Of a DNA stretch of 64,000 nt, positions 40,191 to 50,262 are shown piece after piece. The notes under the pieces are model-generated. The model did no database searches. It was not told where the DNA came from and saw nothing but the letters and a program-made list of their open reading frames with translations. Every line of letters begins with the position of its first letter. Positions within the stretch are counted from its first letter, which is position 1. The translations under genes and the position numbers were made by a program. This DNA comes from Streptomyces sp. NBC_00536 (GTDB taxonomy: Bacteria; Actinomycetota; Actinomycetes; Streptomycetales; Streptomycetaceae), in assembly GCF_036346295.1 (NCBI RefSeq), contig NZ_CP107819.1, forward strand, positions 3,658,001-3,722,000, written 5' to 3'.

Positions 40191-41534
40191 GTGGCCGCGA
40201 TGCAGCTGACTCGTACGCACCGGATACTCATCGGCGTCGTCGTCGCCGGCGCCGTCGTCATCGCGGGGATCGGCTTCGCCGGTTCCTACGCCGCGGTGCG
40301 CGCGCTGGCGCTGCAGAAGGGGTTCGGCTCCTTCTCGCTGGTGTTCCCGATCGGCATCGACATGGGCATCTGCGTGCTGCTCGCGCTCGACCTGCTGCTG
40401 ACGTGGATCCGCATCCCCTTCCCGCTGCTGCGCCAGACGGCGTGGCTGCTGACCGCCGCGACCATCGCCTTCAACGGCGCGGCGGCCTGGCCGGACCCGC
40501 TGGGCGTCGGCATGCACGCCGTCATCCCGATCCTGTTCGTGGTGACGGTCGAGGCCGCCCGGCACGCGGTGGGGCGGATCGCCGACATCACCGCGGACCG
40601 GCACATGGAGGGCGTGCGGATCACCCGCTGGCTGCTCTCACCGGTCCCCACCTTCAAGCTGTGGCGCCGGATGAAGCTGTGGGAGCTGCGCTCCTACGAG
40701 CAGGCGGTCGGCATGGAACAGGACCGGCTGATCTACCAGGCCCGCCTCCAGGCCCGCTACGGGCGCGCCTGGCGCCGCAAGGCCCCCGTCGAGGCGCTCA
40801 TGCCGCTGCGCCTGGCCCGGATCGGCGTACCGCTGTCCCAGACCGTCCCCGAGGGGCTGGCGGCCGCGGGCATCGAGCCCGCGCTGCTGCCGCCGGTCGC
40901 GGACGCCGAGGCGGCACGGGCCGCCCTGGAGGCGCGCCACCCCGGCGGGCTGCCGGTCGCGGCCGCCCAGCCGCATCCCGCGGCGGCCCCGCCGCAGGCC
41001 GTACTCCCCGCACAGGCGACCGGCCCGGGACCTGGCCCCGGCCCCGGTCCCGGGCAGCCCGCCCACAGCGCCGGACCGCCCGCCTTCGCGGTCGACCCGA
41101 CGGCGATGCCCGCGGCCCACAACAGCGCCTGGTTCGCGGCCCCGCTGGCCCCGCAGGCGGCGTACGCGGGCGCCTACAACCCGCAGTACGTCGACGGCCT
41201 GGAGCCCACCCCGGTCCTGCCCCCGACCGGCCCGGACGACGCCCCGGCGCAGCAGCCCCCGGTCCCGGCCGCCGAGGCCCCGGCGGCCGAAGCCCCCGTC
41301 GCCGACGAGGACCTCACCCCGGTCGACGAGGTGAAGTTCGCCGAAGCGGCCTACGAGGTCTTCCGCACCTACGTCGACGAGCACGGCAACTGGCCGAGCC
41401 CCGAGCAGCTCGACATACACCTCTCCGACGGCCACGGCATCGTCCACCCGCGCAGCGCCACCACGCTCAAGCGGCTGATGCCGGAGCTGAAGCAGCGCTA
41501 CCAGACGGACCTGGAGAACGAACACATCGCGTGA
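40191..41534 (+). CDS. DUF2637 membrane protein with Pro/Ala-rich tail
   Basis: A 447-residue protein. The N-terminal ~130 residues hold four helices (LIGVVVAGAVVIAGIGFAGS, FPIGIDMGICVLLALDLLLT), the DUF2637 domain, related to plasmid-spread proteins of Streptomyces (SpdB-like). A soluble part with LWRRMKLWELRSYEQAVGME follows, then a Pro/Ala-rich linker and a C-terminal winged-helix-like segment (AAYEVFRTYVDEHGNWPSPE). GGGAGGGG precedes the GTG. Function is unknown but it may act in DNA transfer or chromosome processes. Confidence 0.75.
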   Translation: MAAMQLTRTHRILIGVVVAGAVVIAGIGFAGSYAAVRALALQKGFGSFSLVFPIGIDMGICVLLALDLLLTWIRIPFPLLRQTAWLLTAATIAFNGAAAWPDPLGVGMHAVIPILFVVTVEAARHAVGRIADITADRHMEGVRITRWLLSPVPTFKLWRRMKLWELRSYEQAVGMEQDRLIYQARLQARYGRAWRRKAPVEALMPLRLARIGVPLSQTVPEGLAAAGIEPALLPPVADAEAARAALEARHPGGLPVAAAQPHPAAAPPQAVLPAQATGPGPGPGPGPGQPAHSAGPPAFAVDPTAMPAAHNSAWFAAPLAPQAAYAGAYNPQYVDGLEPTPVLPPTGPDDAPAQQPPVPAAEAPAAEAPVADEDLTPVDEVKFAEAAYEVFRTYVDEHGNWPSPEQLDIHLSDGHGIVHPRSATTLKRLMPELKQRYQTDLENEHIA

Positions 41535-41554
41535 CGGAGTTCCCGGCACCACAA

Positions 41555-41592
41555 AGAAGGGCCCGAACCCCCCAGGGGGTCCGGGCCCTTCT
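41555..41592. terminator. Bidirectional hairpin between DUF2637 and lysS genes
   Basis: AGAAGGGCCCG-A-ACCCC pairs with GGGGT-C-CGGGCCCTTCT around a 4-base loop. It lies between convergent genes and can stop both. Confidence 0.85.
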
Positions 41593-41624
41593 CCGTATCA
41601 CTCGGTCACTCGGTCACCCGGTCA

Positions 41625-43364
41625 TCAGACGGCGAGCAGCTTGCGCACCCGGTCCGCGCCGACCGCGAGCAGCAGCGTGGGCAGCCGCGGCCCGGTCTCC
41701 CGGGTCACCAGCAGGCGGTAGAGCAGCGCGAAGAACGTCCGCTGCGCGACCTTCAGCTCCGGCGTCGGCTTGGCGTCCGGCTCCAGGCCGGCCATCACCT
41801 TCGGCACGCCGTAGACGAGCGTGGTCAGCCCGTCGAGCGACCAGTGCGAGTCCAGGCCCTCCAGCAGCAGCCGCAGCGACTCGCGGCCCTCGTCGTCCAG
41901 CGAGCCCAGCAGCTCGGCGTCCGGCTCCTCGCGCACCAGCGTGCGCTGGTCGGCCGGGACCTGGGTGCTGATCCAGTTCTCGGCGCGGTCCAGCCGCGGG
42001 CGTACGTCGTCCAGCGAGCCCAGCGGGTTCGCCGGGTCGAGGTCGTTCAGGATCCGGACCGTCTGCTCGTCGTGCCCGCCCGTGATGTCCACGACCGAGG
42101 CGAGCGTGCGGTACGGCAGCGGCCGCGGCGTGCGCGGCAGCTCACCGGCGGCGGTCCGCACGGCGCGCGCGTGCGAGGCGGCGTCGGCGGGGAGCACGGA
42201 GCCGTCGGCGACCTTGGCCTCCAGCTTGTCCCACTCGTCGTACAGCCGCTGGATCTCCTGGTCGAAGGCGATCTTGAAGGACTGGTTCGGCCTGCGGCGG
42301 GCGTACAGCCAGCGCAGCAGCTGCGGCTCCATGATCTTCAGCGCGTCGGCCGGGGTCGGGACCCCGCCCTTGCTGGAGGACATCTTCGCCATGCCGCTGA
42401 TGCCGACGAACGCGTACATCGGACCGATCGGCTGCTCGCCGCCGAAGATGTGCACGATCTGGCCGCCGACCTGGAACGACGAGCCGGGCGAGGAGTGGTC
42501 GACGCCCGAGGGCTCGAAGACCACGCCCTCGAAGGCCCAGCGCATCGGCCAGTCGACCTTCCAGACCAGCTTGCCGCGGTTGAACTCGCTGAGCTTGACC
42601 GTCTCGGTGTACTCGTCCTCGGTGCAGACGTAGGTCAGCTCGGTCGTCGTGTCGTCGTAGGACGTCACCTTGGTGAAGTCCTTGCCGCACTGACCGCAGT
42701 ACGGCTTGTACGGGAAGTACCCGCCCTCGCCGACGCTGCCGTCGTCCTCGCCCGCGGCGCCCGAACCCTCGGCGGCCTCCAGCTCGGCCTCGTCGACCTG
42801 CTTCTGCTGGGGCTTCTTGCCGCCCGGCTTCTGCTTGGTGCGGTACTGGTCGAGCACGGCGTCGATGTCGCCGCGGTGCTTCATCGCGAAGAGCACCTGC
42901 TCGCGGTACACGCCCGTCGTGTACTGCTCGGTCTGGCTGATCGGGTCGTACTCGACGCCCAGCTCGGCCAGCGCCTCGACCATGGCGGCCTTGAAGTGCT
43001 CGGCCCAGGTCGCGTACGCCGACCCGGCCGGGGCGGGGACCGAGGTCAGCGGCATGCCGATGTACTGGCCGTACGTCTCGGGGTCCACCCCGGGGATACC
43101 GGCCGGCACCTTGCGGTAGCGGTCGTAGTCGTCCCAGGACAGGACGTGCCGCACCTCGATGCCCCGGCGGCGGATCTCGTCCGCGACCAGGTGCGGGGTC
43201 ATGACCTCGCGCAGGTTGCCCAGGTGGATCGGACCGGAGGGGGAGAGTCCGGACGCGACGACGACGGTTTTACCGGGGGCTCGGCGCTCCGCCTCGGCGA
43301 TGACCTCGTCCGCGAAACGGGAGACCCAGTCGGTCTCGGTGCTGCTCTGCGCGCTCTGAGCCAC
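41625..43364 (-). CDS. lysS: Lysyl-tRNA synthetase, class I
   Basis: A 579-residue class I (archaeal-type) lysyl-tRNA synthetase. The HIGH motif appears as [10 protein letters not shown], and the KMSKS motif as KMSSSKG near residue 330. A four-Cys zinc region (YCGQCGKDF) precedes it. A low-complexity Lys/Gln/Glu insert (about residues 180-205) is present. Streptomycetes may also have a class II enzyme elsewhere. It is divergent from argS. Confidence 0.93.
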   Translation of the reverse strand: MAQSAQSSTETDWVSRFADEVIAEAERRAPGKTVVVASGLSPSGPIHLGNLREVMTPHLVADEIRRRGIEVRHVLSWDDYDRYRKVPAGIPGVDPETYGQYIGMPLTSVPAPAGSAYATWAEHFKAAMVEALAELGVEYDPISQTEQYTTGVYREQVLFAMKHRGDIDAVLDQYRTKQKPGGKKPQQKQVDEAELEAAEGSGAAGEDDGSVGEGGYFPYKPYCGQCGKDFTKVTSYDDTTTELTYVCTEDEYTETVKLSEFNRGKLVWKVDWPMRWAFEGVVFEPSGVDHSSPGSSFQVGGQIVHIFGGEQPIGPMYAFVGISGMAKMSSSKGGVPTPADALKIMEPQLLRWLYARRRPNQSFKIAFDQEIQRLYDEWDKLEAKVADGSVLPADAASHARAVRTAAGELPRTPRPLPYRTLASVVDITGGHDEQTVRILNDLDPANPLGSLDDVRPRLDRAENWISTQVPADQRTLVREEPDAELLGSLDDEGRESLRLLLEGLDSHWSLDGLTTLVYGVPKVMAGLEPDAKPTPELKVAQRTFFALLYRLLVTRETGPRLPTLLLAVGADRVRKLLAV

Positions 43365-43532
43365 GTCACGTCCTTCTATCTCGAATACCGGCTTCAGCCA
43401 TCATCCCAGACGGAACAGAGCGCTCCGAGGTTGTTTTCTCCCGCGAAACCGAAGGCGCCCGCATGGGATACTCGGCACTTGTCGGAACACCCAAGTACAC
43501 GCTCAGACACGACCTCACAGGAACGGCAGCTC

Positions 43533-45311
43533 ATGGCCTCGGTCCCTTCCCTCGCTTCTTCCGTCAACCAGCGCGTCGCCGACGCCCTTGCCTCCGCCCT
43601 GCCGGAGGCCGGTGGCGCCGACCCGCTGCTGCGACGAAGCGACCGGGCCGACTTCCAGGCCAACGGCATCCTGGCGCTCGCGAAGAAGGCCAAGGCCAAC
43701 CCGCGCGAGCTGGCGACGACCGTGGTCGGCGGGATCCCCGCCGGCGGTGACGGCGACCTGATCAAGGAGATCGAGGTCTCCGGACCCGGCTTCCTGAACA
43801 TCACGGTCACCGACCGGGCGATCATCGAGACCCTCGCGGCCCGCGCCGCCGACGCGCGCCTCGGCGTGCCGGTCTCGCAGACCGCGGGCACCACGGTCAT
43901 CGACTACGCCCAGCCGAACGTGGCCAAGGAGATGCACGTCGGCCACCTGCGCTCCGCCGTGATCGGCGCCGCGATGGTCGAGATCCTGGAGTTCACCGGC
44001 GAGACGGTGATCCGGCGCCACCACATCGGCGACTGGGGCACCCAGTTCGGCATGCTCATCCAGTACCTGATCGAGCACCCGCACGAGCTGGACCACGGCC
44101 CGCGCGAGGAGGTCTCCGGCGAAGAGGCGATGTCGAACCTCAACCGCCTCTACAAGGCCTCGCGCGTGCTCTTCGACTCCGACGAGGAGTTCAAGACCCG
44201 CGCCCGCGCCCGGGTCGTGAACCTCCAGGCGGGCGAGCCCGAGACCCTGGCCCTGTGGCAGCGGTTCGTCGACGAGTCGAAGATCTACTTCTACTCCGTC
44301 TTCAACAAGCTCGACATGGACATCCAGGACCCCGACGTCGTCGGCGAGTCCGGTTACAACGACATGCTGGTGGAGACCTGCCGCCTGCTGGAGGAGTCGG
44401 GCGTCGCCGTCCGCTCCAACGGCGCGCTGTGCGTGTTCTTCGAGGACGTCAAGGGCCCGGACGGCAACCCGACCCCGCTGATCGTCCAGAAGTCCGACGG
44501 CGGCTTCGGCTACGCCGCGACCGACCTGTCCGCGATCCGCGACCGGGTGGGCAACCTCAAGGCCTCGACCCTGCTGTACGTCGTGGACGCGCGCCAGTCC
44601 CTGCACTTCAAGATGGTCTTCGAGACGGCCCGCCGCGCGGGCTGGCTGAACGAGGACACCAAGGCCGTCCAGCTCGCCTTCGGCACCGTCCTCGGCAAGG
44701 ACGGCAAGCCGTTCAAGACCCGCGAGGGCGAGACGGTCCGGCTGGTGGACCTCCTGGACGAGGCCGTGGACCGGGCGACGGCGGTCGTACGCGAGAAGGC
44801 CGAGAAGATCGGCCTGTCCGAGGCCGAGATCGTCGAGAACGGCCGGTACGTCGGCATCGGCGCCGTGAAGTACGCGGACCTCTCCACCTCCGCCGCGCGC
44901 GACTACAAGTTCGACCTCGACCAGATGGTCTCGCTGAACGGCGACACCTCGGTCTACCTCCAGTACGCGTACGCCCGCATCCGCTCCATCCTGCGCAAGG
45001 CGGGCGACCGCAGCCCCCTCGCGCACCCGGAGCTGGAGCTGGCCCCGGCCGAGCGCGCGCTGGGCCTGCACCTGGACACCTTCGGCGAACTGATCGAGGA
45101 GGCGGCCTCGGACTACGCGCCGCACAAGCTGGCCGCGTACCTCTACCAGCTGTCCTCGCTGTTCACCACGTTCTACGACCAGTGCCCGGTCATCAAGCCG
45201 GAGCCGGAACTCGCCGTCGGCGAGAACCGCCTCTTCCTGGCCGACCTCACCGCCCGCACCCTCACCAAGGGCATGTCCCTCCTGGGCATCAGGACGCCCG
45301 AGCGCCTCTGA
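43533..45311 (+). CDS. argS: Arginyl-tRNA synthetase
   Basis: A 592-residue class I synthetase. The HIGH-like motif is [20 protein letters not shown], preceded by an N-terminal additional domain ([20 protein letters not shown]). The C-terminal anticodon-binding domain contains [20 protein letters not shown]. Downstream of the HIGH motif the [13 protein letters not shown] segment is typical of ArgRS. The ATG at 43533 has AGGAAC upstream. Divergent from lysS. Confidence 0.94.
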   Translation: MASVPSLASSVNQRVADALASALPEAGGADPLLRRSDRADFQANGILALAKKAKANPRELATTVVGGIPAGGDGDLIKEIEVSGPGFLNITVTDRAIIETLAARAADARLGVPVSQTAGTTVIDYAQPNVAKEMHVGHLRSAVIGAAMVEILEFTGETVIRRHHIGDWGTQFGMLIQYLIEHPHELDHGPREEVSGEEAMSNLNRLYKASRVLFDSDEEFKTRARARVVNLQAGEPETLALWQRFVDESKIYFYSVFNKLDMDIQDPDVVGESGYNDMLVETCRLLEESGVAVRSNGALCVFFEDVKGPDGNPTPLIVQKSDGGFGYAATDLSAIRDRVGNLKASTLLYVVDARQSLHFKMVFETARRAGWLNEDTKAVQLAFGTVLGKDGKPFKTREGETVRLVDLLDEAVDRATAVVREKAEKIGLSEAEIVENGRYVGIGAVKYADLSTSAARDYKFDLDQMVSLNGDTSVYLQYAYARIRSILRKAGDRSPLAHPELELAPAERALGLHLDTFGELIEEAASDYAPHKLAAYLYQLSSLFTTFYDQCPVIKPEPELAVGENRLFLADLTARTLTKGMSLLGIRTPERL

Positions 45312-45366
45312 TCGCCCGCCCGTGGGGCGCGGCTACGCCGCGAGAGCGGTGGCGCTGCGCCTCCGG

Positions 45367-45692
45367 GGTCGGAGAGACTCCGGGGGCTGCCCGCCAGTTC
45401 AACTGTCTCTTCGCGGTGCCGCGCCCTGTCAAGGGCGCTCCCTGCGGTCGCGTCGCTTCGCGATGGCCTTCGGCCACCCTTGACAGGGCACGTCCCCACG
45501 AAAAGCCAAGAACTGTCGGGCGGCCCCCGGGGGAAGGCATGGGGGACAATGCCCTCTTACCGGGGGTGGGAGCGGCCCAGCCCGATCCCGGATGCGGCCA
45601 AGCCGCGCCCTCCGGGCGGACAAGCGACAGACGCGCACCTTTATCGCTACGCGCTCCTCTGAGAGCGGCGTCTGCGGCCCGTTTGGGGCTGG
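45367..45692 (+). repeat. Large inverted repeat, left arm (~320 bp)
   Basis: Positions 45367-45692 match the reverse complement of 45863-46182 over nearly their whole length, with scattered substitutions and small indels. The longest identical run by eye is about 42 bases (around 45495-45536). A nested 13-bp perfect inverted repeat, GCCCTGTCAAGGG with CCCTTGACAGGGC (45423-45435 and 45477-45489), lies inside. No ORF with good codon use is visible. Confidence 0.8.
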
Positions 45693-45862
45693 TGGCCGGT
45701 GCGGGGAGCCGAAAGCTCGGCCACATGAGCATGGAGTCGGGTCAAGGCGCGCTCGACACTCAACACCCCTCCACAATGCCCCTTTTGTGATGCTTTGGGC
45801 CCCCCACTTTGGGGCGGACGACTGCCAGACCCCTCTCCACTTCGGCCTGACGGAAGTCCGGG
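45693..45862. other. Spacer between the inverted arms
   Basis: About 170 bases separating the two arms. It holds no convincing ORF, a small hairpin-like stretch near 45697-45725, and otherwise unremarkable sequence. Confidence 0.6.
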
Positions 45863-46182
45863 CCCCAAACAGCCCGCAGACGCCTCCCCGAGCGCAACTG
45901 TGTAGCGATTTGCTCGCGCGCTTGTCGCTTGTCCGCCCGGAGGGCGCGGCTTGGGCTCACCCAGCCCCCGGGCCGGTGACCAGAACACTGGACCATGGAC
46001 CAGGTCCCCCAGGCCTTCCCCCGGGGGCCGCCCGACAGTTCTTGGCTTTTCGTGACGGGGTGGGCTGTCAAGGGTGGCCGCAGGCCATCGCGAAGCGACG
46101 CGACGAAGGAGCGCCCTTGACAGGCCGCACCGGCACGAAGAGACAGTTGAACTGACGGGCAGCCCCCGGACGATCCCCGACC
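45863..46182 (-). repeat. Large inverted repeat, right arm
   Basis: The partner of 45367-45692. It contains the matching nested repeat CTGTCAAGGG (46065-46074) with CCCTTGACAG (46114-46123). Its outer end is about 70 bases from the vapC stop. A transcript across both arms would fold into a very long hairpin. Confidence 0.8.
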
Positions 46183-46249
46183 CCGCACACCCGAAGCCAC
46201 CGCCCCCGCGGCGAAGCCGCGCCCGGCGCAGCCGGGGCCTCCCCGCACC

Positions 46250-46648
46250 TCACCCCGCGCCGAAGACCTCGACCTTGCACCGCGGGCTCCCGGAGCGGGC
46301 GATGCGCGCGTCGCAGGTGACGAGTGGCACCTGGAGTCCCTCGGCCAGCGCCACGTAGGTGGCGTCGTATGCGGAGAGGTTCGCGTACAGCTCGCGTACC
46401 CGGGGCAGCACCGGGAGGTGTTCCATCCGCCGGACCGGCAGGGCCGCGAAGTCGTCCCAGGCCGCGTCCAGTTGGCGGTCGGTGAGCTTGCCTCCCCGGT
46501 GGCGGCCGAGTAGCGCCTGCGTCACCTCCACATCGAGCAGGTAGGGCGCGGCGAGGCGTTCGCCCACCACCCGCTCGCGTACCGCCTCGCCCACCGGACC
46601 TGCGTCCGCGACCAGCATGACGACGGCGCTCGCGTCGATCACGATCAT
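46250..46648 (-). CDS. VapC-type PIN-domain toxin
   Basis: A 132-residue PIN-domain RNase. Acidic active-site residues are visible: MIVIDASAVV (Asp5), LDVEVTQALL (Glu), SAYDATYVALAEGL (Asp) and VTCDARIA (Asp). Its ATG overlaps the antitoxin stop by 4 bases. The pair is a typical VapBC type II toxin-antitoxin system. The RNA target is unknown. Confidence 0.87.
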   Translation of the reverse strand: MIVIDASAVVMLVADAGPVGEAVRERVVGERLAAPYLLDVEVTQALLGRHRGGKLTDRQLDAAWDDFAALPVRRMEHLPVLPRVRELYANLSAYDATYVALAEGLQVPLVTCDARIARSGSPRCKVEVFGAG

Positions 46649-46875
46649 TCGCGCCGCCGTCCGGCGTCGAGGTCGCCGAGGACCTCCTCCACGCTCAGCT
46701 CGGCCGATACGCGGGAGCGGATCCGCGCGACGACATCCTCGACGGACGGCGTCGCGGCCTCCTCCTCCAGCAGGGTCCGGGCATACGCCTGAAGCGACTG
46801 GCGGCTACGGGCAGCTCGTATCTTCAGCTCGGCGAGCGCCTCGTCGGACAGATCACGTACGTACAGAGTGGCCAT
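46645..46875 (-). CDS. VapB-type antitoxin
   Basis: A 76-residue ribbon-helix-helix antitoxin starting MATLYVRDLSDEALAELKIR. It continues AARSRQSLQAYARTLLEEEA, matching FitA/VapB-like proteins. The acidic C-terminus should bind the toxin. The start at 46875 is chosen for the RHH fold; upstream TATTCT could be a -10 element for a short leader. Confidence 0.82.
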   Translation of the reverse strand: MATLYVRDLSDEALAELKIRAARSRQSLQAYARTLLEEEAATPSVEDVVARIRSRVSAELSVEEVLGDLDAGRRRE

Positions 46876-46916
46876 GCAACAAGAATAGTCGCGGTGCAAG
46901 CATTCTGCTAGCAGCC

Positions 46917-47060
46917 GTGGACCAGCCTGGGGACCGGACCTCCGACCCGCGCGACATCACGGCCTGCCGGGATGCCCTCCCCGGAGCCGCCGAGGCCATC
47001 CGCGTACTGGACGTGCGGGACCTCTCCGCCTTCCTCGCGGGCAAGCGCGTATTGCGCTGA
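46917..47060 (+). pseudogene. Possible remnant of a PIN-domain C-terminus
   Basis: A short frame reading DRTSDPRDITACRDALPGAA then EAIRVLDVRDLSAFLAGKRV. The TSDPxDI...IRVLDV pattern resembles the end of PIN toxins, but the start and active-site core are missing. It lies divergent to VapBC and could be a decayed second toxin. Weak evidence. Confidence 0.3.
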
Positions 47061-47100
47061 CGCGGCGAGCGATCACCCGCCGCCCCCGACACGGGTCCGG

Positions 47101-47373
47101 TCAGCGGTTGAGCGGGTATGAGTGCTTCCCCGTCGCCTCGTCGATTTCGCCGTGGGCCTTCTGCAGCAGTTGGGACGCGAGGTCCATGAGGGCGCGGGCG
47201 CCCGCGATCTCCTCTCCGACCCTCAGCTGTTCCGGGTCGGACGGGTGCCGCATCGCGTAGCCGCGGCCCTTCACCTCGGAGCCGTCAGCGAGCCTGAGCA
47301 GGGCAGCCGTGCTCGTGCGGTGGCCCTCCTCGGAGAATTCCAGTTCCACATGCCATCCGACGAGTGTGGACAT
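47101..47373 (-). CDS. DUF1876 domain protein
   Basis: A 90-residue protein matching DUF1876, a small dsRBD-like fold of actinobacteria (VELEFSEEGHRTSTAALLRL, RGYAMRHPSDPEQLRVGEEI, GARALMDLASQLLQ). Role unknown. Single-gene unit. Confidence 0.85.
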   Translation of the reverse strand: MSTLVGWHVELEFSEEGHRTSTAALLRLADGSEVKGRGYAMRHPSDPEQLRVGEEIAGARALMDLASQLLQKAHGEIDEATGKHSYPLNR

Positions 47374-47421
47374 GACCCACCACCTCCAGGCGTCTGCCTC
47401 CAGCGTGCGCCCCCACCCGCG

Positions 47422-47964
47422 CTACAGCCAGTCGAAGCGGCCCGCGGCCGCCCGGCGCCACCGGTCCAGCGCCCGGCGCGGGGCCGGCTCCGGGGCCCAC
47501 CGCGGCACGACCGGTCCCGGCAAGCAGGACCGTAACCACGGAACGTCGAGGTGGGTGTCCTCCAGGCGCACGCCGTCGGTGGTGACCTCGTCCAGCGAGC
47601 CGTCCCGCCCGTAGGCGGCGATGCGCAGCCCCGAGAGACCCTCGCGCGGCCAGACGGCAGCGGCCACCACCAGTCGACCGGCGTCAAGCCCGCGGCCCGT
47701 CGGCGGCCAGGGTCCCGGGGACTCGTGCACGTACACCGCGCATTCGGCGTCCGCACCCGCCAGCCACCCGGCCAGCTCCGCGGAGCCTCCCTCGTCGGGG
47801 ATCCAGCCCAGCGCCTCCTCGTGCGGATGGCGGTAGGCCCAGATCCGCTTCTGCAGGGCGTCGTGCAGCCGCATGGTGGCGCACGCCCGGCGGAAGGAGT
47901 GCCACTGGACGCGTTCCAGGTACTCGACGGGGTCCGGCGCGGGGGCGGAGTCGTCACCGGTCAT
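47422..47964 (-). CDS. Protein of unknown function
   Basis: A 180-residue protein with no recognised domain. It is rich in Trp and Arg (VQWHSFRRACATMRLHDALQ, KRIWAYRHPHEEALGWIPDE). The Pro- and Arg-rich C-terminus lacks membrane helices. ATG at 47964. It lies near the DUF1876 gene and a TetR gene but separated by short gaps. Confidence 0.6.
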   Translation of the reverse strand: MTGDDSAPAPDPVEYLERVQWHSFRRACATMRLHDALQKRIWAYRHPHEEALGWIPDEGGSAELAGWLAGADAECAVYVHESPGPWPPTGRGLDAGRLVVAAAVWPREGLSGLRIAAYGRDGSLDEVTTDGVRLEDTHLDVPWLRSCLPGPVVPRWAPEPAPRRALDRWRRAAAGRFDWL

Positions 47965-48033
47965 GACCCCAAGTGTCGCTCCCCGGAACTCGCTTGAGGA
48001 AGCCCGATCTGGAAGCGGATCTAGAACATCCCT

Positions 48034-48642
48034 CTAGCTAGGGCTCGGTTCCAGCGAGCGCCAGATACGGTCCGGCAACAGCCGGGCCAGTTCGGTGAGT
48101 TCCGCGAGTTCGACGTCGTACGTACTGGACAGCCAGCGCCGCGCGGCCTCCGCCACCGGCCCCATGACGAGGACCTCGATCAGCGGCCCCGGCAGCGGCG
48201 CGACCTCGCCCTTCTCCATCCGGGCCCGCATCCACTCGTTCATCGGCGCGAGCATGACCTCCTTGGCCGCCCGGATCTCCTCGGCGTGCATGGCGAGGTA
48301 ACCGGAGTAGGCCGAGGCGTGGATGAAGAGCGCGGCCTCCCGCTGTTCCTGCGTGAAGCGCAGGTAGGCGTCAACGATCGCGCGGACCCCGGTGCGGGCG
48401 GTGCGGCTGCGCCGCAGCGCCTCGTTCATCTCGTCGAACAGCTTGCCCATGCACTGGGTGTAGAGCGCGGCGGCGAGCCCGTCGAAGCTGCCGAAGTGGT
48501 GGTAGAGGCTGCCGAGGCTGACCTTTCCGGCCGCCGTGACGGCGCTGACGGTGAAGCCCTGCTGGCCGGACTCGGCGTAGACGCGCAGGGCCGTTCTCAG
48601 GATGAGATCGACGGTCGCCTCGCCACGCTGCTGCTTCACCAT
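48034..48642 (-). CDS. TetR-family transcriptional regulator
   Basis: A 202-residue regulator. The DNA-binding domain is ATVDLILRTALRVYAESGQQ then GFTVSAVTAAGKVSLGSLYH HFGS, the typical TetR helix-turn-helix. The C-terminal ligand domain contains ALFIHASAYSGYLAMHAEEI. It probably represses its own or a nearby gene. The target is not evident. Confidence 0.9.
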   Translation of the reverse strand: MVKQQRGEATVDLILRTALRVYAESGQQGFTVSAVTAAGKVSLGSLYHHFGSFDGLAAALYTQCMGKLFDEMNEALRRSRTARTGVRAIVDAYLRFTQEQREAALFIHASAYSGYLAMHAEEIRAAKEVMLAPMNEWMRARMEKGEVAPLPGPLIEVLVMGPVAEAARRWLSSTYDVELAELTELARLLPDRIWRSLEPSPS

Positions 48643-48681
48643 CGGGTCAGGGTAGAGCAGTTGGCGAGGCGCGCCTCCGGG

Positions 48682-49683
48682 TCAGCGCGCTTCGCGCAGC
48701 CAGCCGGCGACCTCGGTCGCCCAGTACGTCAGGATCGTGTCGGCGCCCGCCCGCTTGATGCCGGTCAGGGTCTCCAGGATGGCGCGCTCGCGCTCGATCC
48801 AGCCCTTCTCCGCCGCCGCCTCGACCATCGCGAACTCGCCACTGATCTGGTACGCGGCCACCGGCACGTCCACGGCCTGCGCGACCCGGTACAGGATGTC
48901 CAGGTACGGCCCCGCGGGCTTGACCATCACCATGTCGGCGCCCTCTTCGAGGTCGAGCGCCAGCTCGCGCATCGACTCCCGGGAGTTCGCCGGGTCCTGC
49001 TGGTACGTCTTGCGGTCGCCCTGGAGCGAGGAGCCGACGGCCTCGCGGAAGGGGCCGTAGAAGGCGGAGGAGTACTTCGCCGTGTAGGCCAGGATCGCGA
49101 CGTCCTCGTGCCCGGTCTCGTCGAGCGCATCACGGACCACGCCGACCTGGCCGTCCATCATGCCGCTCGGGCCCACCATGTGGACGCCCGCGTCGGCCTG
49201 GACCTGCGCCATCTCGGCGTACCGCTCCAGCGTCGCGTCGTTGTCGACGCGGCCGTGCTCGTCCAGCACGCCGCAGTGGCCGTGGTCGGTGAACTCGTCC
49301 AGGCACAGGTCCGACATGATGACGAGGTCGTCGCCGACCTCGGCCTTCACGTCGCGGATCGCGAGCTGCAGGATGCCGTCCGGCTCCGTGCCCGCGGTGC
49401 CGAGCGCGTCCTTGTTCTCGTCCGCCGGGACCCCGAAGAGCATGATCCCCGAGACGCCCGCCGCCACGGCCTCGGCCGCGGCCTTCCGCAGCGTGTCCCG
49501 GGTGTGCTGGACCACGCCCGGCATGGCCGAGATCGCGATCGGCTCGCTGATGCCTTCCCGTACGAACGCCGGGAGGATCAGGTCGGAGGGGTGCAGCCGG
49601 TTCTCCGCGACCATCCGCCGCATCGCCGGGGTGCCGCGCAGCCGGCGGGGCCGCGAGCCGGGGAAGGTTCCGTACGCGCTCAT
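48682..49683 (-). CDS. hemB: Porphobilinogen synthase (5-aminolevulinate dehydratase)
   Basis: A 333-residue HemB that condenses two 5-aminolevulinates into porphobilinogen. The metal region reads [17 protein letters not shown]: two of the three zinc Cys of E. coli HemB are kept while the middle position is Asp, as I recall for actinobacterial enzymes. Catalytic lysines are in [17 protein letters not shown] and [13 protein letters not shown]. The ATG at 49683 has GAGG upstream. It is separated from the rex-hemACD operon by about 2.9 kb. Confidence 0.93.
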   Translation of the reverse strand: MSAYGTFPGSRPRRLRGTPAMRRMVAENRLHPSDLILPAFVREGISEPIAISAMPGVVQHTRDTLRKAAAEAVAAGVSGIMLFGVPADENKDALGTAGTEPDGILQLAIRDVKAEVGDDLVIMSDLCLDEFTDHGHCGVLDEHGRVDNDATLERYAEMAQVQADAGVHMVGPSGMMDGQVGVVRDALDETGHEDVAILAYTAKYSSAFYGPFREAVGSSLQGDRKTYQQDPANSRESMRELALDLEEGADMVMVKPAGPYLDILYRVAQAVDVPVAAYQISGEFAMVEAAAEKGWIERERAILETLTGIKRAGADTILTYWATEVAGWLREAR

Positions 49684-49685
49684 CT

Positions 49686-50150
49686 TCAGTCGCCTCTTCG
49701 CACTTCGACAGCAGTCGAGACCCAGCCTAGGGGGTCCCCGGGGCCGCTCTCCCCCAGCCCGAACTCGCACCACACCACCTTCCCGGGCACCCGCGTCCCG
49801 ACCCCCCACCGGTCCGCGAGCGCGGCGACGAGCAGCAGCCCGCGCCCGCCCTCGGCCTCCGGGTCCCGGTCCTGTACGCACGGCCGCCCGCCGCCGCTGT
49901 CGTGCACCTCGACCCGTACGAGGCCCCCGAACCGCAGCAGCCGCAACCGGTACCCGCGCCCGGGCGGGACCCCGCGCAGCACGGCATTGGTCGCCAGCTC
50001 GCTCACGCAGAGCAACACGTCGTCCTGGCGGTGTGTGACACCCCACCTGTGCAGTGTGACCGCCGCAAACTCCCTGGCAGAGCGGACAGTTCGACGGCTG
50101 CGGGGGTAGCACCGCTCGCGCAGCAGGGCGGCATGAATTTCCGGAATCAC
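49686..50150 (-). CDS. RsbW-like ATP-binding anti-sigma-type kinase
   Basis: A 154-residue GHKL ATPase domain protein. The N-box is [14 protein letters not shown], then [13 protein letters not shown] (G1) and [18 protein letters not shown] (G2). Such single-domain ATPases are abundant in Streptomyces and commonly accompany XRE/DUF397 pairs, as here (divergent, at 50263). The role is likely regulatory, with an unknown target. Confidence 0.85.
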   Translation of the reverse strand: MIPEIHAALLRERCYPRSRRTVRSAREFAAVTLHRWGVTHRQDDVLLCVSELATNAVLRGVPPGRGYRLRLLRFGGLVRVEVHDSGGGRPCVQDRDPEAEGGRGLLLVAALADRWGVGTRVPGKVVWCEFGLGESGPGDPLGWVSTAVEVRRGD

Positions 50151-50194
50151 CCCGCCATCGTCGCGGTGCGTGACTAGCCTGGGGGAGGTGAGTT

Positions 50195-50220
50195 ACCCGT
50201 ACTCCTTCACGAGTACGGGT
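50195..50220. promoter_or_regulatory. 10-6-10 perfect inverted repeat between ATPase and XRE genes
   Basis: ACCCGTACTC-CTTCAC-GAGTACGGGT is a perfect 26-bp palindrome, 43 bases before the XRE start and 45 bases from the ATPase start, well placed as an operator for both. Confidence 0.65.
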
Positions 50221-50262
50221 CGGTACCGGTATCTCTCGTGCCCAGGCGGGGAGTTCACTAGC

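Noticed and set aside
45312..46247. Open frames of 60-187 codons in the argS-vapC gap
   Set aside because: They follow the arms of the inverted repeat, appear in several frames and both strands, and lack ribosome sites or codon bias.
48034..48055. Palindromic CCCTCTAGCTAGGG near the TetR stop
   Set aside because: It overlaps the coding end and stop codon; more likely chance than an operator.
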